The notes under the pieces were generated by a model. It saw only the letters and a program-made list of their open reading frames with translations, searched no databases and was not told the DNA's origin. This document shows positions 20,098 to 28,941 of a stretch of 64,000 nt of DNA, one piece after another. The DNA comes from Lyophyllum atratum. Its lineage: Eukaryota; Basidiomycota; Agaricomycetes; Agaricales; Lyophyllaceae. Position 1 is the stretch's first letter. Each line of letters opens with the position of its first letter. Location: contig JACGCN010000027.1 in assembly GCA_014905825.1 (NCBI GenBank), forward strand, positions 372,001 through 436,000, written 5' to 3'. Position numbers and translations under genes: made by a program.

Positions 20098-21410
20098 GTC
20101 TGTCATCCTTTATGGCCAAGGTGTGTATTATCTGCTGATTACCCCTTCCCAACCTTTTGAGTGCATAAAGTGTTGCACCGGACCACTCAACCAAAAGGGT
20201 GACTATAGGGAAGTGTTACACTGACCTATGGTCCTTTATTTTCTCTCATTTTTTTGTTGTTTTTTGGCGGTACACTCTGAAGGCCCTGCAGGTCATGGTA
20301 CTAACTCCCTTCTTTTTTTGACAGGCTTCTCAGAGAAAAAAAAGAGCATCAGAGTGGACCCTGTTGGCAAGAGCACTAAACCTTGGTGAGTACATTTATA
20401 GCTCTCAATATGTTGAAGCGCCTTAGTTGACCTGTGAGGGCTAATAGAAATGGTCCAGATGTTACCCGCTGCACTCCTATCAGAAAAAAGGATAATATCT
20501 GGCATGTCTATAAAATAACTGCTAAGCTAGCAGAACATACTGATGAGTTCTTTTTGCCTAAGATTTATTATCATACCTGACTATCAATGTAGTAAAAATC
20601 AAGTTCAACTTCAAGCGCGCACTGCGAGGTCTGCGTCAACTGGAAGAGCCTGCAATTCCTCCTATCAAGCCTGACACTTGGGAGGACGACATCTCCCGAA
20701 AGGCCATCAGTAGTGATGGCCATATCTTGGTGGCCTACATACCTGGGCTGTTATAGTCGAGCATGGTCATAAGTCCTCATGATCTTATTTCTGGCTCAGA
20801 TAACTTATTATGGGGTTCATGCAGGAGCGCTTGAACTCCAAGCTAATCGCATATGCAAAGGTCAACAATCTTCACATAGGCATGTTGAGCAAGCATACTA
20901 CAATGTAGTAGAAGTTAGGCTCTGACTATCTTACTTGAAAGTGCTATTGGGTCTTAAGAGTAAAGCTACTTAGTGACTGTAGATCAGTGTAAAACTCTTT
21001 GTTCTGCTACTGTAAGTACAGAGGATAATTATATATTTGGAAGATGGTCTGTGTGCCATCTCTGATGTTCTAGAAAGTTCTGTAAGACATGTGATAACTG
21101 CATTAGAGTTCAATCTAAAGGGTTGGTCAAGTGACATCCTTTCAACAAGGCAAGTCTGCAGCAAAATAAAGCTTGTAAGAGGATGATATGCACCAGGTCA
21201 AGAGGTGAGTTATTCATGTGTCCTTCTAATCAGAATAGTACTCATTTCACTACAGAATAAAGGCATGCTGATGCCCTCCAAGGACAGCATCACAGGAACT
21301 ATCTTGTCCTCGCCCATGCAATTATGACGGGAGTTGAGTCCTGTGTCTGAACATGTGAATGAGGAGGTTTATAGGGCCGATCCTGACTTTTACACCAAGC
21401 TCCTACTCCT
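20098..21410 (+). other. Decayed coding fragments upstream of the dioxygenase remnant
   Basis: No intact gene. A protein-like stretch at about 20595-20755 reads KFNFKRALRGLRQLEEPAIP with a stop at its end. An intron-like GTGAGT...CTACAG sits near 21204-21255, followed by coding-like GMLMPSKDSITGT. These may be exons of the same decayed gene as 21411-21776. Confidence 0.3.
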
Positions 21411-21776
21411 CTGACAGGCTTTGGACGCTGTGGACCCCCTGTTGTTCAAAGGTCAGGAACTCCCATTCAATATAGGAAGTCTGGTCTACACACGGACTCC
21501 CAGGATCCTCTTGGAGTCTACACTGGACTGTTAGCAGCTGGTTCCTTCACTGGTTGGTACATTCATCTCCCTCGGCTGAATCTTCAGGTGCGACTACACC
21601 CTGGTGATTTTGCCTTCATCAAAGGCAAAGTGCATCAGCACTGCATCAAGCCCTGGCATGGTGGGCAGCAAGTGGGCATACCTCACTTCACTCACACCAG
21701 TTTATGGAGGGATTGCGGGCTGGAGGACTTAGTGGACATGTTTTTGTTTCACTCTGCGTCAATTCAATGTCATTAA
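21411..21776 (+). pseudogene. 2-oxoglutarate/Fe(II) dioxygenase remnant, TET/JBP-like
   Basis: One open frame of ~120 residues contains SGLHTDSQDPLGVYTGLLAA (HxD iron-ligand motif), then LHPGDFAFIKGKVHQHCIKP and GQQVGIPHFTHTSLWR. The order HxD, PGD, distal His, and a basic residue in the last strand is that of double-stranded beta-helix 2OG dioxygenases, and the HFTHTSLWR end recalls the TET/JBP-type genes that travel with KDZ transposons in basidiomycetes (from memory). No start or upstream exons in frame were found, so this is probably a fragment. Confidence 0.5.
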
Positions 21777-22002
21777 ATATGTTCAAGGTGGTGAAATAGT
21801 TATATATCCTTGAAAATGATGGAATAAAAGCTGGTCCACCACTCATCATCCAAAGTACTGACTGAGTCATGGTCAACATCATATTTCGAAATGGTCAGAT
21901 GATCGATGATCAACCACTTTGCTACCCATGTTTACCACTGAGCTGCCCATCATGTTAGGGTCTGTTTGGCAACCAAACCTGGGTCAGGTTTGGAGCCGGG
22001 TT

Positions 22003-22076
22003 TGCTTACATAGACATCATGTGACTGTTTCAGAAATGACTATTGCTTACATAGACATCATGTGGCTGTTTTGGAA
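22003..22076. repeat. Subterminal tandem duplication, ~42 bp
   Basis: TTGCTTACATAGACATCATG occurs twice about 42 bp apart, each time followed by TG, a variable base and CTGTTT. Only one copy exists at the opposite end of the element. Confidence 0.7.
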
Positions 22077-22342
22077 ACAACTGAGTGTTTGCATTTATAT
22101 GTCTCGTGAGACGGTCACCGTCAAACGGCATAACATCTACATAATGACATGCCCCTGACCACTACAAAAAGAAGAGTGAAAGAAATACTGTGTGCCCTAC
22201 AATCCGATACATGCAGTATGCAAATGAATGTCAGCAAGCCATCATGGATGTAAAGTAAAGAAACCATCTCGGAGGAACGTGAGTGTCCCTATCTATGAGC
22301 AGGCCTGAAGAAGAAAAGTGCCTACCCACGAGCCAAATTTTG

Positions 22343-22727
22343 TCAGTCCAATGTCTGTGAAACAAGAGAGAGGGAGAGAGAGAGGAAATGTGTACACACG
22401 AAGGGTATAGGTATTATGAGTATAGCAATGAGGGCGACAATGGTGTTCCTGCAGGGGTAGCCAAGGGCGCGAAACATCTGGCGCGTGAAGAGAGGGAAAG
22501 CCATGGCCATGAGGTTTCCTAGTGTACCAATTATTTTTAACTTCAAAAGTTAAGGGGAGGAGTACTAATGGAATAGACTCTGCCCTGCGAGTGAGGATGA
22601 GTGAGCAAGGTACGAGAAAACAGCAGAATAGATGATGAATATTGCCCACATGGACATCCAAGTTTCTTTCATTACGAGAGGGATGGAGATCAAAAGGACG
22701 GAACATTATCTTGAGAGTGGGGAGCAA
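22343..22727 (-). pseudogene. MFS transporter fragment (C-terminal region)
   Basis: The minus strand reads GNLMAMAFPLFTRQMFRALG, then CRNTIVALIAILIIPIPFV, the end segments of DHA1-type drug/polyamine MFS transporters. An upstream frame (HVGNIHHLFCCFLVP) may be the preceding exon. Frames shift and no start exists, so it is a fragment. It lies inside the PIF/Harbinger-like element. Confidence 0.6.
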
Positions 22728-22873
22728 TGTCAGTTATTCTGGTCGGAGATGTGATAGCAAGAAAGGGACATACATCATCTGTATCTATCACCACTCGAGC
22801 CAAGGGTTCATTCCGACCCATCCTGACTATACGGGCCCCAAGCCTGTGCCGGCAATGGAGGCTACAGTGAACA

Positions 22874-23413
22874 CACAGGGTGCAAGCGACAATATTTTCA
22901 TAAAAGGTATCTTGAACAAATAGTTAAGAAATACCTTATATACTGAGATTATGCAAGGGCCTCATACTGTAAATCAAATATTTAGTTTTAGCTAAGAAAA
23001 TATAGTGAGCAAAATTGTGACCTTATGGTAGAACATATTCTGAATAAATTCATTATATCTTCAGAAAAAGAGCAGGCATTATATGATAAACATAAGGTAT
23101 ATCCTTTCAAGATAATTTCATAGAAGACATGGTGAAAATATACTTCATATTTGTAGCATATAACCCCTGATAAAATTCAAAATATCTTCACACTATTTTC
23201 ACAATATGATTAGTGAAAATTTTAAAATACCTACACCATACCTCAGGATCAAACAGCAACATGGTAAAAATATTCTAAATATCTGGCAATATGGTGAAGA
23301 TAGTCTGAATATCTCGCTATGTTGCAGATACATAATCTGAGCATATAAGGTATTCCTTCACTATTTGTTCAAGATACCTTTCATGAAAATATTGTCCTTT
23401 GCTGCACGCTGTG
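22874..23413. mobile_element. Long-TIR MITE, CACAGGGTGCAA family, copy 2
   Basis: 540 bp; left end CACAGGGTGCAAGCGACAAT, right end GCTGCACGCTGTG, flanked by the 3-bp duplication ACA (22871-22873 and 23414-23416). Its first ~460 bp match copy 1 closely; the right inner part is shortened. Nested in the PIF/Harbinger-like element. Confidence 0.9.
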
Positions 23414-23499
23414 ACACAAATGATCTTGACATTCGTGTAGCTATATGACAAAGAGTCAGTGTTTGTTCTGATCGCAACGAAGGGAAAGATAGCTTACTT

Positions 23500-23780
23500 C
23501 AGTACTCGCCAAGCTTGTGACCAATGGCAGACTGCTTATAACCACTGAAAGAAATGGGCAAAGACATGCCTGAATATATTCTATTGGCGATCCTAATCTC
23601 CGAAAGTACCTCTCCGTAATGAATGGCGAGTTGAAGGGTTGCACCTTCCTGCTTTCCAAAGTCGATGTAGCTCATAATAAGCTAGATAGAAATACAAAGG
23701 TCAGCTTCTACAGCAACAGGTGAAGGAGGAGGGGAGGACGTACTTCGTATTGAATCCTGGAGACCGGAGGTTGAGAAATG
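23500..23780 (-). pseudogene. Aldehyde dehydrogenase fragment
   Basis: The minus strand reads QPPVSRIQYE, an intron-like GTACGT...TATCTAG, then MSYIDFGKQEGATLQLA and, after a gap, ISFSGYKQSAIGHKLGEY. These match the ALDH-family stretches around 'SYIDIGKxEGAT' and the C-terminal 'FGGYKQSGIGRELGEY'. The region between them, about 80 residues in real ALDHs, is missing or replaced. The intron is retained, so the piece was copied as DNA. Confidence 0.6.
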
Positions 23781-24841
23781 AGTAGAATTTCCATAAATGC
23801 GCTGGTAGTTCTTGATTCCTCAAAAGTACAGTGTCATGCTCTTCCGGAGGCGACGTGCGAAAAAAGTATTTGGGGGCCACTTTCTTTTAAGTAGTAACAA
23901 TTAAAGGCTTGAAGCCACATGTGTTTGGTTCAAGTTATCCCAATCAACAAGCACGAGTTATGTGTACTCAGACGTGACAGGACGCGACAGGATCCTCAAT
24001 GGAATCGTCTAAGATTTTGATATCGCATGTATATGACATTGCTCTACTAAAATACAAGGATGGGAGGAGGTAAGATTATTTTAAGCAGAGGCACCCCTGG
24101 TCAGGCCCACACCCCCGGCAGAACCGCCAGGAGGTCCTCCGTGGTGATGACCCCATCCCTCCGTCCTTTCCTTCCCTCCTATCTCCCATGCACGCCCCTC
24201 CTTCTCCTTCAGGTCCTCCATCTGTTTTGCCAGGACCTGGATGGCATTGAGAGTTTATATGTCTAAATTTGAGAGCAGAGAAAAAACAATATGGTGACCT
24301 TCCGCTCCTTCTGTGACATAAAGGGTGTTGAAAGCCAGGCCCCGTTTAAATTCGTGTTAGAGTATTTAGTAAATCATATGTCGAGTCCAATACTCACAGC
24401 ATTGCTGTGGAAAGTGCTGTCCACGGGTGAAATTGACAGACGTGGTCCTCTCGAGGTCCATGAAGAATGTCAGGAGTGCGGCCTCAAAAGTAGTATCAAC
24501 TTCCATTAGCCGCAGAGTGAGGCCATCTTCTGGTGTAGAGAGGTCCTGCTATCAAAGACGTTAATGATCAGAAAGTTCAAAATATTTATATACCCTCCAC
24601 TGGAGGACATACCCTCCCCCGACATGTGAGGTGAGGTCCGGTGGATGTCGGAGTCGGAACGGCTGATTCAAGTTCTCAACTTGTTGACGATCCCATGTAA
24701 AATGTGAGAGGCCAGAGTAAACAGGAACATATTTCAAAATTTAATTTGTAAAAGCTTTCTTGAAACTCTCAACCAAGCTCAACCAAGCAAATTTTAATGT
24801 GGACGAAAATTGACGACGCGACGGTGACACGACACGTGCTC
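23781..24841. other. Interior of the PIF/Harbinger-like element, no gene recognised
   Basis: 24060-24260 is a short GC-rich stretch and 24330-24560 has a short protein-like minus frame (FEAALLTFFMDLERTTSVNF), perhaps another captured fragment, unidentified. Confidence 0.3.
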
Positions 24842-24918
24842 CAATCGTTTCCAAAACAGTCACATGATGTCTATGTAAGCAAACCTGGCTCCAAACCTGA
24901 CCCAGGTTTGGTTGCCGA

Positions 24919-25803
24919 TCAGACCCTTAGTCTGTGACCTGAGGTCAGGGTGCCCTTCCTTTCATTAAATGCACCCAACCTGTCGCCCCTTCTCTCCCCC
25001 TCTCTCCCAGCCTGTCTACCCTGGCCGCTGCCATGCCGCACCTGCAGTGCCCTGCACCCGATCTTCTGTTGCTTTTCAAACTTTCTTCCAGTCCCCCCCC
25101 ACACCGCCTCCTGCAGCTTCAATACACCTTCACCACCACAACCGATACCAACAGAAACAGCTTGCTCAAGATCATCGCCCATCTCAGCCCCGTAGGCTGG
25201 GAAGAAGATGCTCCGTCGGGATAAGGATAAACAAAATACACCCGCATTTGCAGTGATCACCATGTGGCATTCTATTCCATCCTGAGACAACTCCGGGGTT
25301 GACCATTTTGGACTGCCCAAAGCGCCTTTGCTTCTACCTCTATCGTGTGTGAATTCATATTGACATTGTAGTGTACACAGATAAACTTCTTTTCTTCCAT
25401 CGATTCCATGCTCCCACCCATCAGTCGTGGTGTCCAACATGGTATCAATGTTAGAGAGAACATGAAGCTTATAGACGGCCGCATGGCGAGCCATTCCATG
25501 CTTGTCATCCAGTCCTCCTGGGTGAACCACAAGTTTGCACCCACCGGCATCCACAATTATCTCCACCAACATCATCGTCACCTGCAAGCCGGCATGAGCA
25601 TCGATTCTCATCCAACTGTCCATTTGCTGCAGTCTCTTCAACATGATTGGCAATTGAGCGTTACAGATCACAATGTAGATTTGCAATCTCTGGCATCGCA
25701 TGATTGTGTTCCACTTGCCAGTGTCGTCTACAAAGAAGAAGTCAGTGCTGCCCTCGGCATCTTTCACTATCTGTATAAGCCGCAAGACTGTGAACAACGT
25801 CAA
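24919..25803 (-). CDS. Hypothetical open reading frame (294 residues), doubtful
   Basis: One uninterrupted minus-strand frame. The central part looks protein-like (MQMDSWMRIDAHAGLQ-type and VVHPGGLDDKHGMARHAAVY), but the first 90 codons are low-complexity on both strands and the frame overlaps the end of the PIF/Harbinger-like element by a few bases. No domain recognised. Could be a chance frame antisense to a decayed plus-strand gene. Confidence 0.25.
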   Translation of the reverse strand: MTLFTVLRLIQIVKDAEGSTDFFFVDDTGKWNTIMRCQRLQIYIVICNAQLPIMLKRLQQMDSWMRIDAHAGLQVTMMLVEIIVDAGGCKLVVHPGGLDDKHGMARHAAVYKLHVLSNIDTMLDTTTDGWEHGIDGRKEVYLCTLQCQYEFTHDRGRSKGALGSPKWSTPELSQDGIECHMVITANAGVFCLSLSRRSIFFPAYGAEMGDDLEQAVSVGIGCGGEGVLKLQEAVWGGTGRKFEKQQKIGCRALQVRHGSGQGRQAGREGERRGDRLGAFNERKGTLTSGHRLRV

Positions 25804-25869
25804 TTTGGTGACCCGATGGAAAGATGAGGCATATTACGTTTTTTGTGAAGGTTCAACGACACAAGTGTG

Positions 25870-26015
25870 TGTTAGAACAGGCAAGCACAGGGATGTCAGG
25901 TTAGACAGCTACAAGCTGAAGTCCAAAGTTAGAAACTGGTTTATTGAGGAACTGACTGATCTACTCACCTGAAGTCCAAAGTTAGAAACTGGGGACTTAA
26001 GGTCAATCTAATCTA
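25870..26015 (-). repeat. Copia LTR, part 1 (before the 25.7-kb insertion)
   Basis: 146 bp from TGTTAGAACAGGCAAGC to AATCTAATCTA; matches 60820-60965 closely. The LTR resumes at 51754. Total 146 + 216 = 362 bp, exactly the length of the intact LTR at 60820-61181. It contains an internal direct repeat of AAGTCCAAAGTTAGAAACTG. Confidence 0.92.
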
Positions 26016-26615
26016 CACTTGTGGCGGGTTGTGATTTTTCTGGGGAAATATTCATTAGAAACTTGTCTTAGTACTGATAATCGATAATTCTTGAGAATAA
26101 TTTGAAATATCTCTTGAGAAATATTAAATACAACAATTAAGTATTTCCAGAATATTTATCGAGAAGAACCTTTCATATTTCCCGACCTTTTTCCCGAGAA
26201 ATAGTTGAGAAAGACCTCAAGTATTTCTCGGCTATTTCCCAAGAAAAACTTCATGTCTTTTGATTCATTTTTCTCGAGATCCCGTTGTCATTTTTCTTCG
26301 ACTTTTTCTTTGTCATTTCTTTTTGTTTTTCTCGAGAAACTCTTTTAGAAACACGAAAGGTATTTCTCGGAAAACATTCGTTTGAAAATACTTGACGTAT
26401 TTCTCAGGAAAAATCATAAGAAACAGTCATCGTGTCGCTCATCGACTCGATGAGTGCGAGATGAGCGCACGCTCCGCGACTCACTCTGCGACATGATGTC
26501 GTGTTTGGAGGTAAAGCTTGGTATTTAGAAGTTTCTTATTTAACAGAATTATACATACAGATATACCGTTATTGTAGTTTTAATAGTACTTCATATCAAC
26601 ATGTAGTGTCAAGAT
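26016..26615 (+). repeat. Left terminal inverted repeat of the giant element
   Basis: Contains many TTTCTCGAGAAA-type motifs (TTCTTGAGAA, TTCCCGAGAAAT, TTTTCTCGAGAAACTC, TATTTCTCGG, TATTTCTCAGG) and the perfect palindrome CTCATCGACTCGATGAG. Similarity to the right copy ends at about GTAGTGTCAAGAT (26615). Confidence 0.92.
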
Positions 26616-28100
26616 CGAACAGAAGTCGCCACCGCATATTTGAGCGAGTCGCTTCGAGTGGAACCATGAATCGCGGAAATCTATCGCTGCGAAGCTTGGT
26701 CACTGAGTCCCGCTCAACGAGATCAAGATTCCGCTACCAAGGTCACCAGCGCATGCTTCGAGCCCAGTCTGGATTATGTCGTCGTTGAGATTTCTCGCTG
26801 GGATCTCAAGAAACTCAGCCGCGTCAGCCGACTCCTGAGCAGTAGCATGAAGAGTGTTGGTGAGGTCATGAGCATCGGAAGGACGTTTGAGGAAACAATT
26901 CAGAAGGCGATCTGCGCTATTGATGACCAGTTCGCTGGGTTTGCGAAGGTGTGTTACAATATCATTGCAGGTAGACGAAGCTGACATCAATTTGCTTGCC
27001 GTAGAATGACTATGTCGAAAATATTGACACGGAGTTCCTCAACCTGATCGACAAGCGCATCTTGGCGATCTCAACAGCATTCCACCGGGGTTACAGCGTC
27101 GACAAGATCTGACAGATGACCAATATCGACAAGTGGTTCTTGACGAAGCTTGAGTATATCTTTAAGATGGAAACTCGCCTCTCGTATGTCCTACGATCTT
27201 CTTCCAGTATCTTTAACTAAACCACTTTACCAGGTCATGCAGCGTGTCAACCATTTCCTCGTCTCTCCTTCGCCAGGCTAAGCGGCTCAGATTTTCTGAC
27301 CGACAACAGTCCACCTGTATGGGCTCGACGGAACTTGCTGAGTGCAGACTTCGTCAGGAGAACGCAATCGCTCCGTTCGTGAAGCAGATCAACGCTGTCA
27401 CCGCGGAGTTCCCCGCTTTCATGAACTACCTCTACACGACCTACAAGGCTACAACGCCTTCGAGCGTGGCGTCGAGCTCAACGAAATGGGAGTCATGGTT
27501 CTTGGATCCGTTGTCTACCGCATCGGGTCGTCCGTCGAGTTCGATTGGTGTGTCGTGAGGGCTATCAGGACGCTGCACGAGCAGGGCCTGCAGACAGTCA
27601 TGGTCGACTACAACCCGGACACTGTCAGCACTGACTATGATGAGGCAGACCGTCTCTACTTCAAGAACATCAGCTTGGGGACTATCCTCGAAATCTACGA
27701 CACTGAACGCTCTCGCAGTGTTATCCTATCCATGGGTGGTCAGACACCTAACGCCGTCGCCCTGCCGCTGTATCGCCAGAACGTGAAGACATATGGAACG
27801 TCTCCAGAGATGATCGATACCGCTGAGAATCGGTACAAGTTCTCGCGGCTTCTTGACGCGATTGGTGTGGACCAGCAGTTGTGAAGGAATTGACGAGCTT
27901 TGAGGAGGCTACGGCACTCTGCGAGAAAGTCGGGTACCCGGTCTTTGTCCGGCCATCATGCGTGCTCTCTGGTTTGGCCAAACATCCAGAATGCGAAGAT
28001 GCTCGCGAAGGCACTTGTCAGGAAACTATGGGCGGGGTAAGATGCCGATGTAGAATCTGCAGGAAGCTTGAGAACGCTGCTGAGAAGAATCGGCAATAAT
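26616..28100 (+). pseudogene. Carbamoyl-phosphate synthase large-chain fragment
   Basis: The plus strand encodes CPSase sequence in order: [40 protein letters not shown], (intron 26949-27004) NDYVENIDTEFLNLIDKRI, then [80 protein letters not shown]. These are the end of the first ATP-grasp half and the start of the second of CPA2/URA2-type enzymes. Lesions: TGA at 27110-27112 replacing a Trp codon, frame changes near 27240-27450 and 27880, and loss of both ends. A spliceable intron remains, so the piece was captured from genomic DNA. It cannot be told whether the source was the arginine or pyrimidine enzyme. Confidence 0.85.
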
Positions 28101-28440
28101 GTCCACCAGAGACGAACTTGCTTACCTGCACAAACAGGCGAAGACCGCGCCTCTGACTCTCTAGAGTAGAATGGTGGACCGCGGCCAACACCAATAGAGT
28201 CCCGGGCTCGAGTCTCCGTCGGTGCATCGCGCGACCCCTTTCCCGGCCTGTGGAGACGAGTCTTTGCTCAGACGAGTCGAAGCTGATAAAAGCGAAGATG
28301 TCACGATCATTCTATATCTTGTAAATTGGAAGCGACTTACTTTCCGTTGTGAAGTCATCTTACTCTGCCTCATTGAGGCCCCTTAGGTTGCCAAAAGTCC
28401 ATATCCAGCTATCGGTTTTTGCGCCATTGCCAATGAATTC
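28101..28440. other. Non-coding interval inside the giant element
   Basis: No gene recognised between the CPSase fragment and the subterminal repeats. Confidence 0.4.
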
Positions 28441-28800
28441 GCCAACAGCATCAGAAAAGCTCATCGATGCTGGGTTAAGCGTGTGGTGGCCGTAATAAAA
28501 CACAATGTCTTCGTGTGAGCTACTCAGCGAAAACACGATGACTTCGTGTGAGCCACTCAGCGAAAACACGATGACTTCGTGTGAGCCACTCAGCGAAAAC
28601 ACGATGACTGCGCATGTGCCACTCAGCAAATGGGCTTTGAAATGGTCGACTATAAGACTGATTCCTGCTCGCAATTGAGGAAGTGTGGTAGCAGTAGCAG
28701 TGATATATGTTTTTTGATGATAAACTAAAACACGAAGACTTCGCTTGAGCCACTTGCTGAATGGGTTTCGACATCGTATGACTATACAAACAACATTCTG
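28441..28800. repeat. Left subterminal repeat region
   Basis: Four tandem 33-bp units start at 28497, 28530, 28563 and 28596 (AAAACACGATGACTTCGTGT, then GAGCCACTCAGCG); a fifth diverged copy is at 28726. The preceding 60 bp (CGATGCTGGGTTAAGCGTGT) and the units recur in inverse orientation at 49880-50195. Such inverted subterminal arrays are where CACTA-type transposases bind. Confidence 0.85.
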
Positions 28801-28941
28801 CCTTGTTCGTCGTTCATGGCAACAAATCATCACCGCCGCTCAAACCTCGACAGATGGGTTGACCGTTCGACAGGAAGTCTATAAAGCCTAGACTAGGGGT
28901 CAAGCCAAGATGAAGCGGAAATCATGAATAGAACATACACG

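Larger units (their letters stand above)
21958..24926. mobile_element. PIF/Harbinger-like non-autonomous element carrying gene fragments
   Basis: 2,969 bp. Inverted ends of ~80 bp: left GGGTCTGTTTGGCAACCAAA, right (reversed) GGGTCTGATCGGCAACCAAA, continuing through GGTCAGGTTTGGAGCC. Flanked by TTA on both sides (21955-21957 and 24927-24929), the usual PIF/Harbinger target duplication; GGGTCTGTTTGG is also a typical Tourist-like terminus. The interior contains decayed MFS and aldehyde dehydrogenase gene pieces and a nested MITE (22874-23413). No transposase seen. Confidence 0.78.

Noticed and set aside
21948..24937. 8-bp (hAT) duplication for the 21958-24926 element
   Set aside because: CATCATGT and GTCTGTGA differ; the 3-bp TTA with GGGTCTG ends fits PIF/Harbinger better.
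26016..26615. Treating the two CACTTGTGG repeats as independent MITEs
   Set aside because: The outer flanks of the pair, not of each repeat, rejoin into one LTR with a single CTA duplication; independent insertions would each need their own duplication.
28497..28628. CRISPR-like array (33-bp units)
   Set aside because: Units are contiguous without unique spacers and the genome is fungal; they are subterminal transposon repeats.
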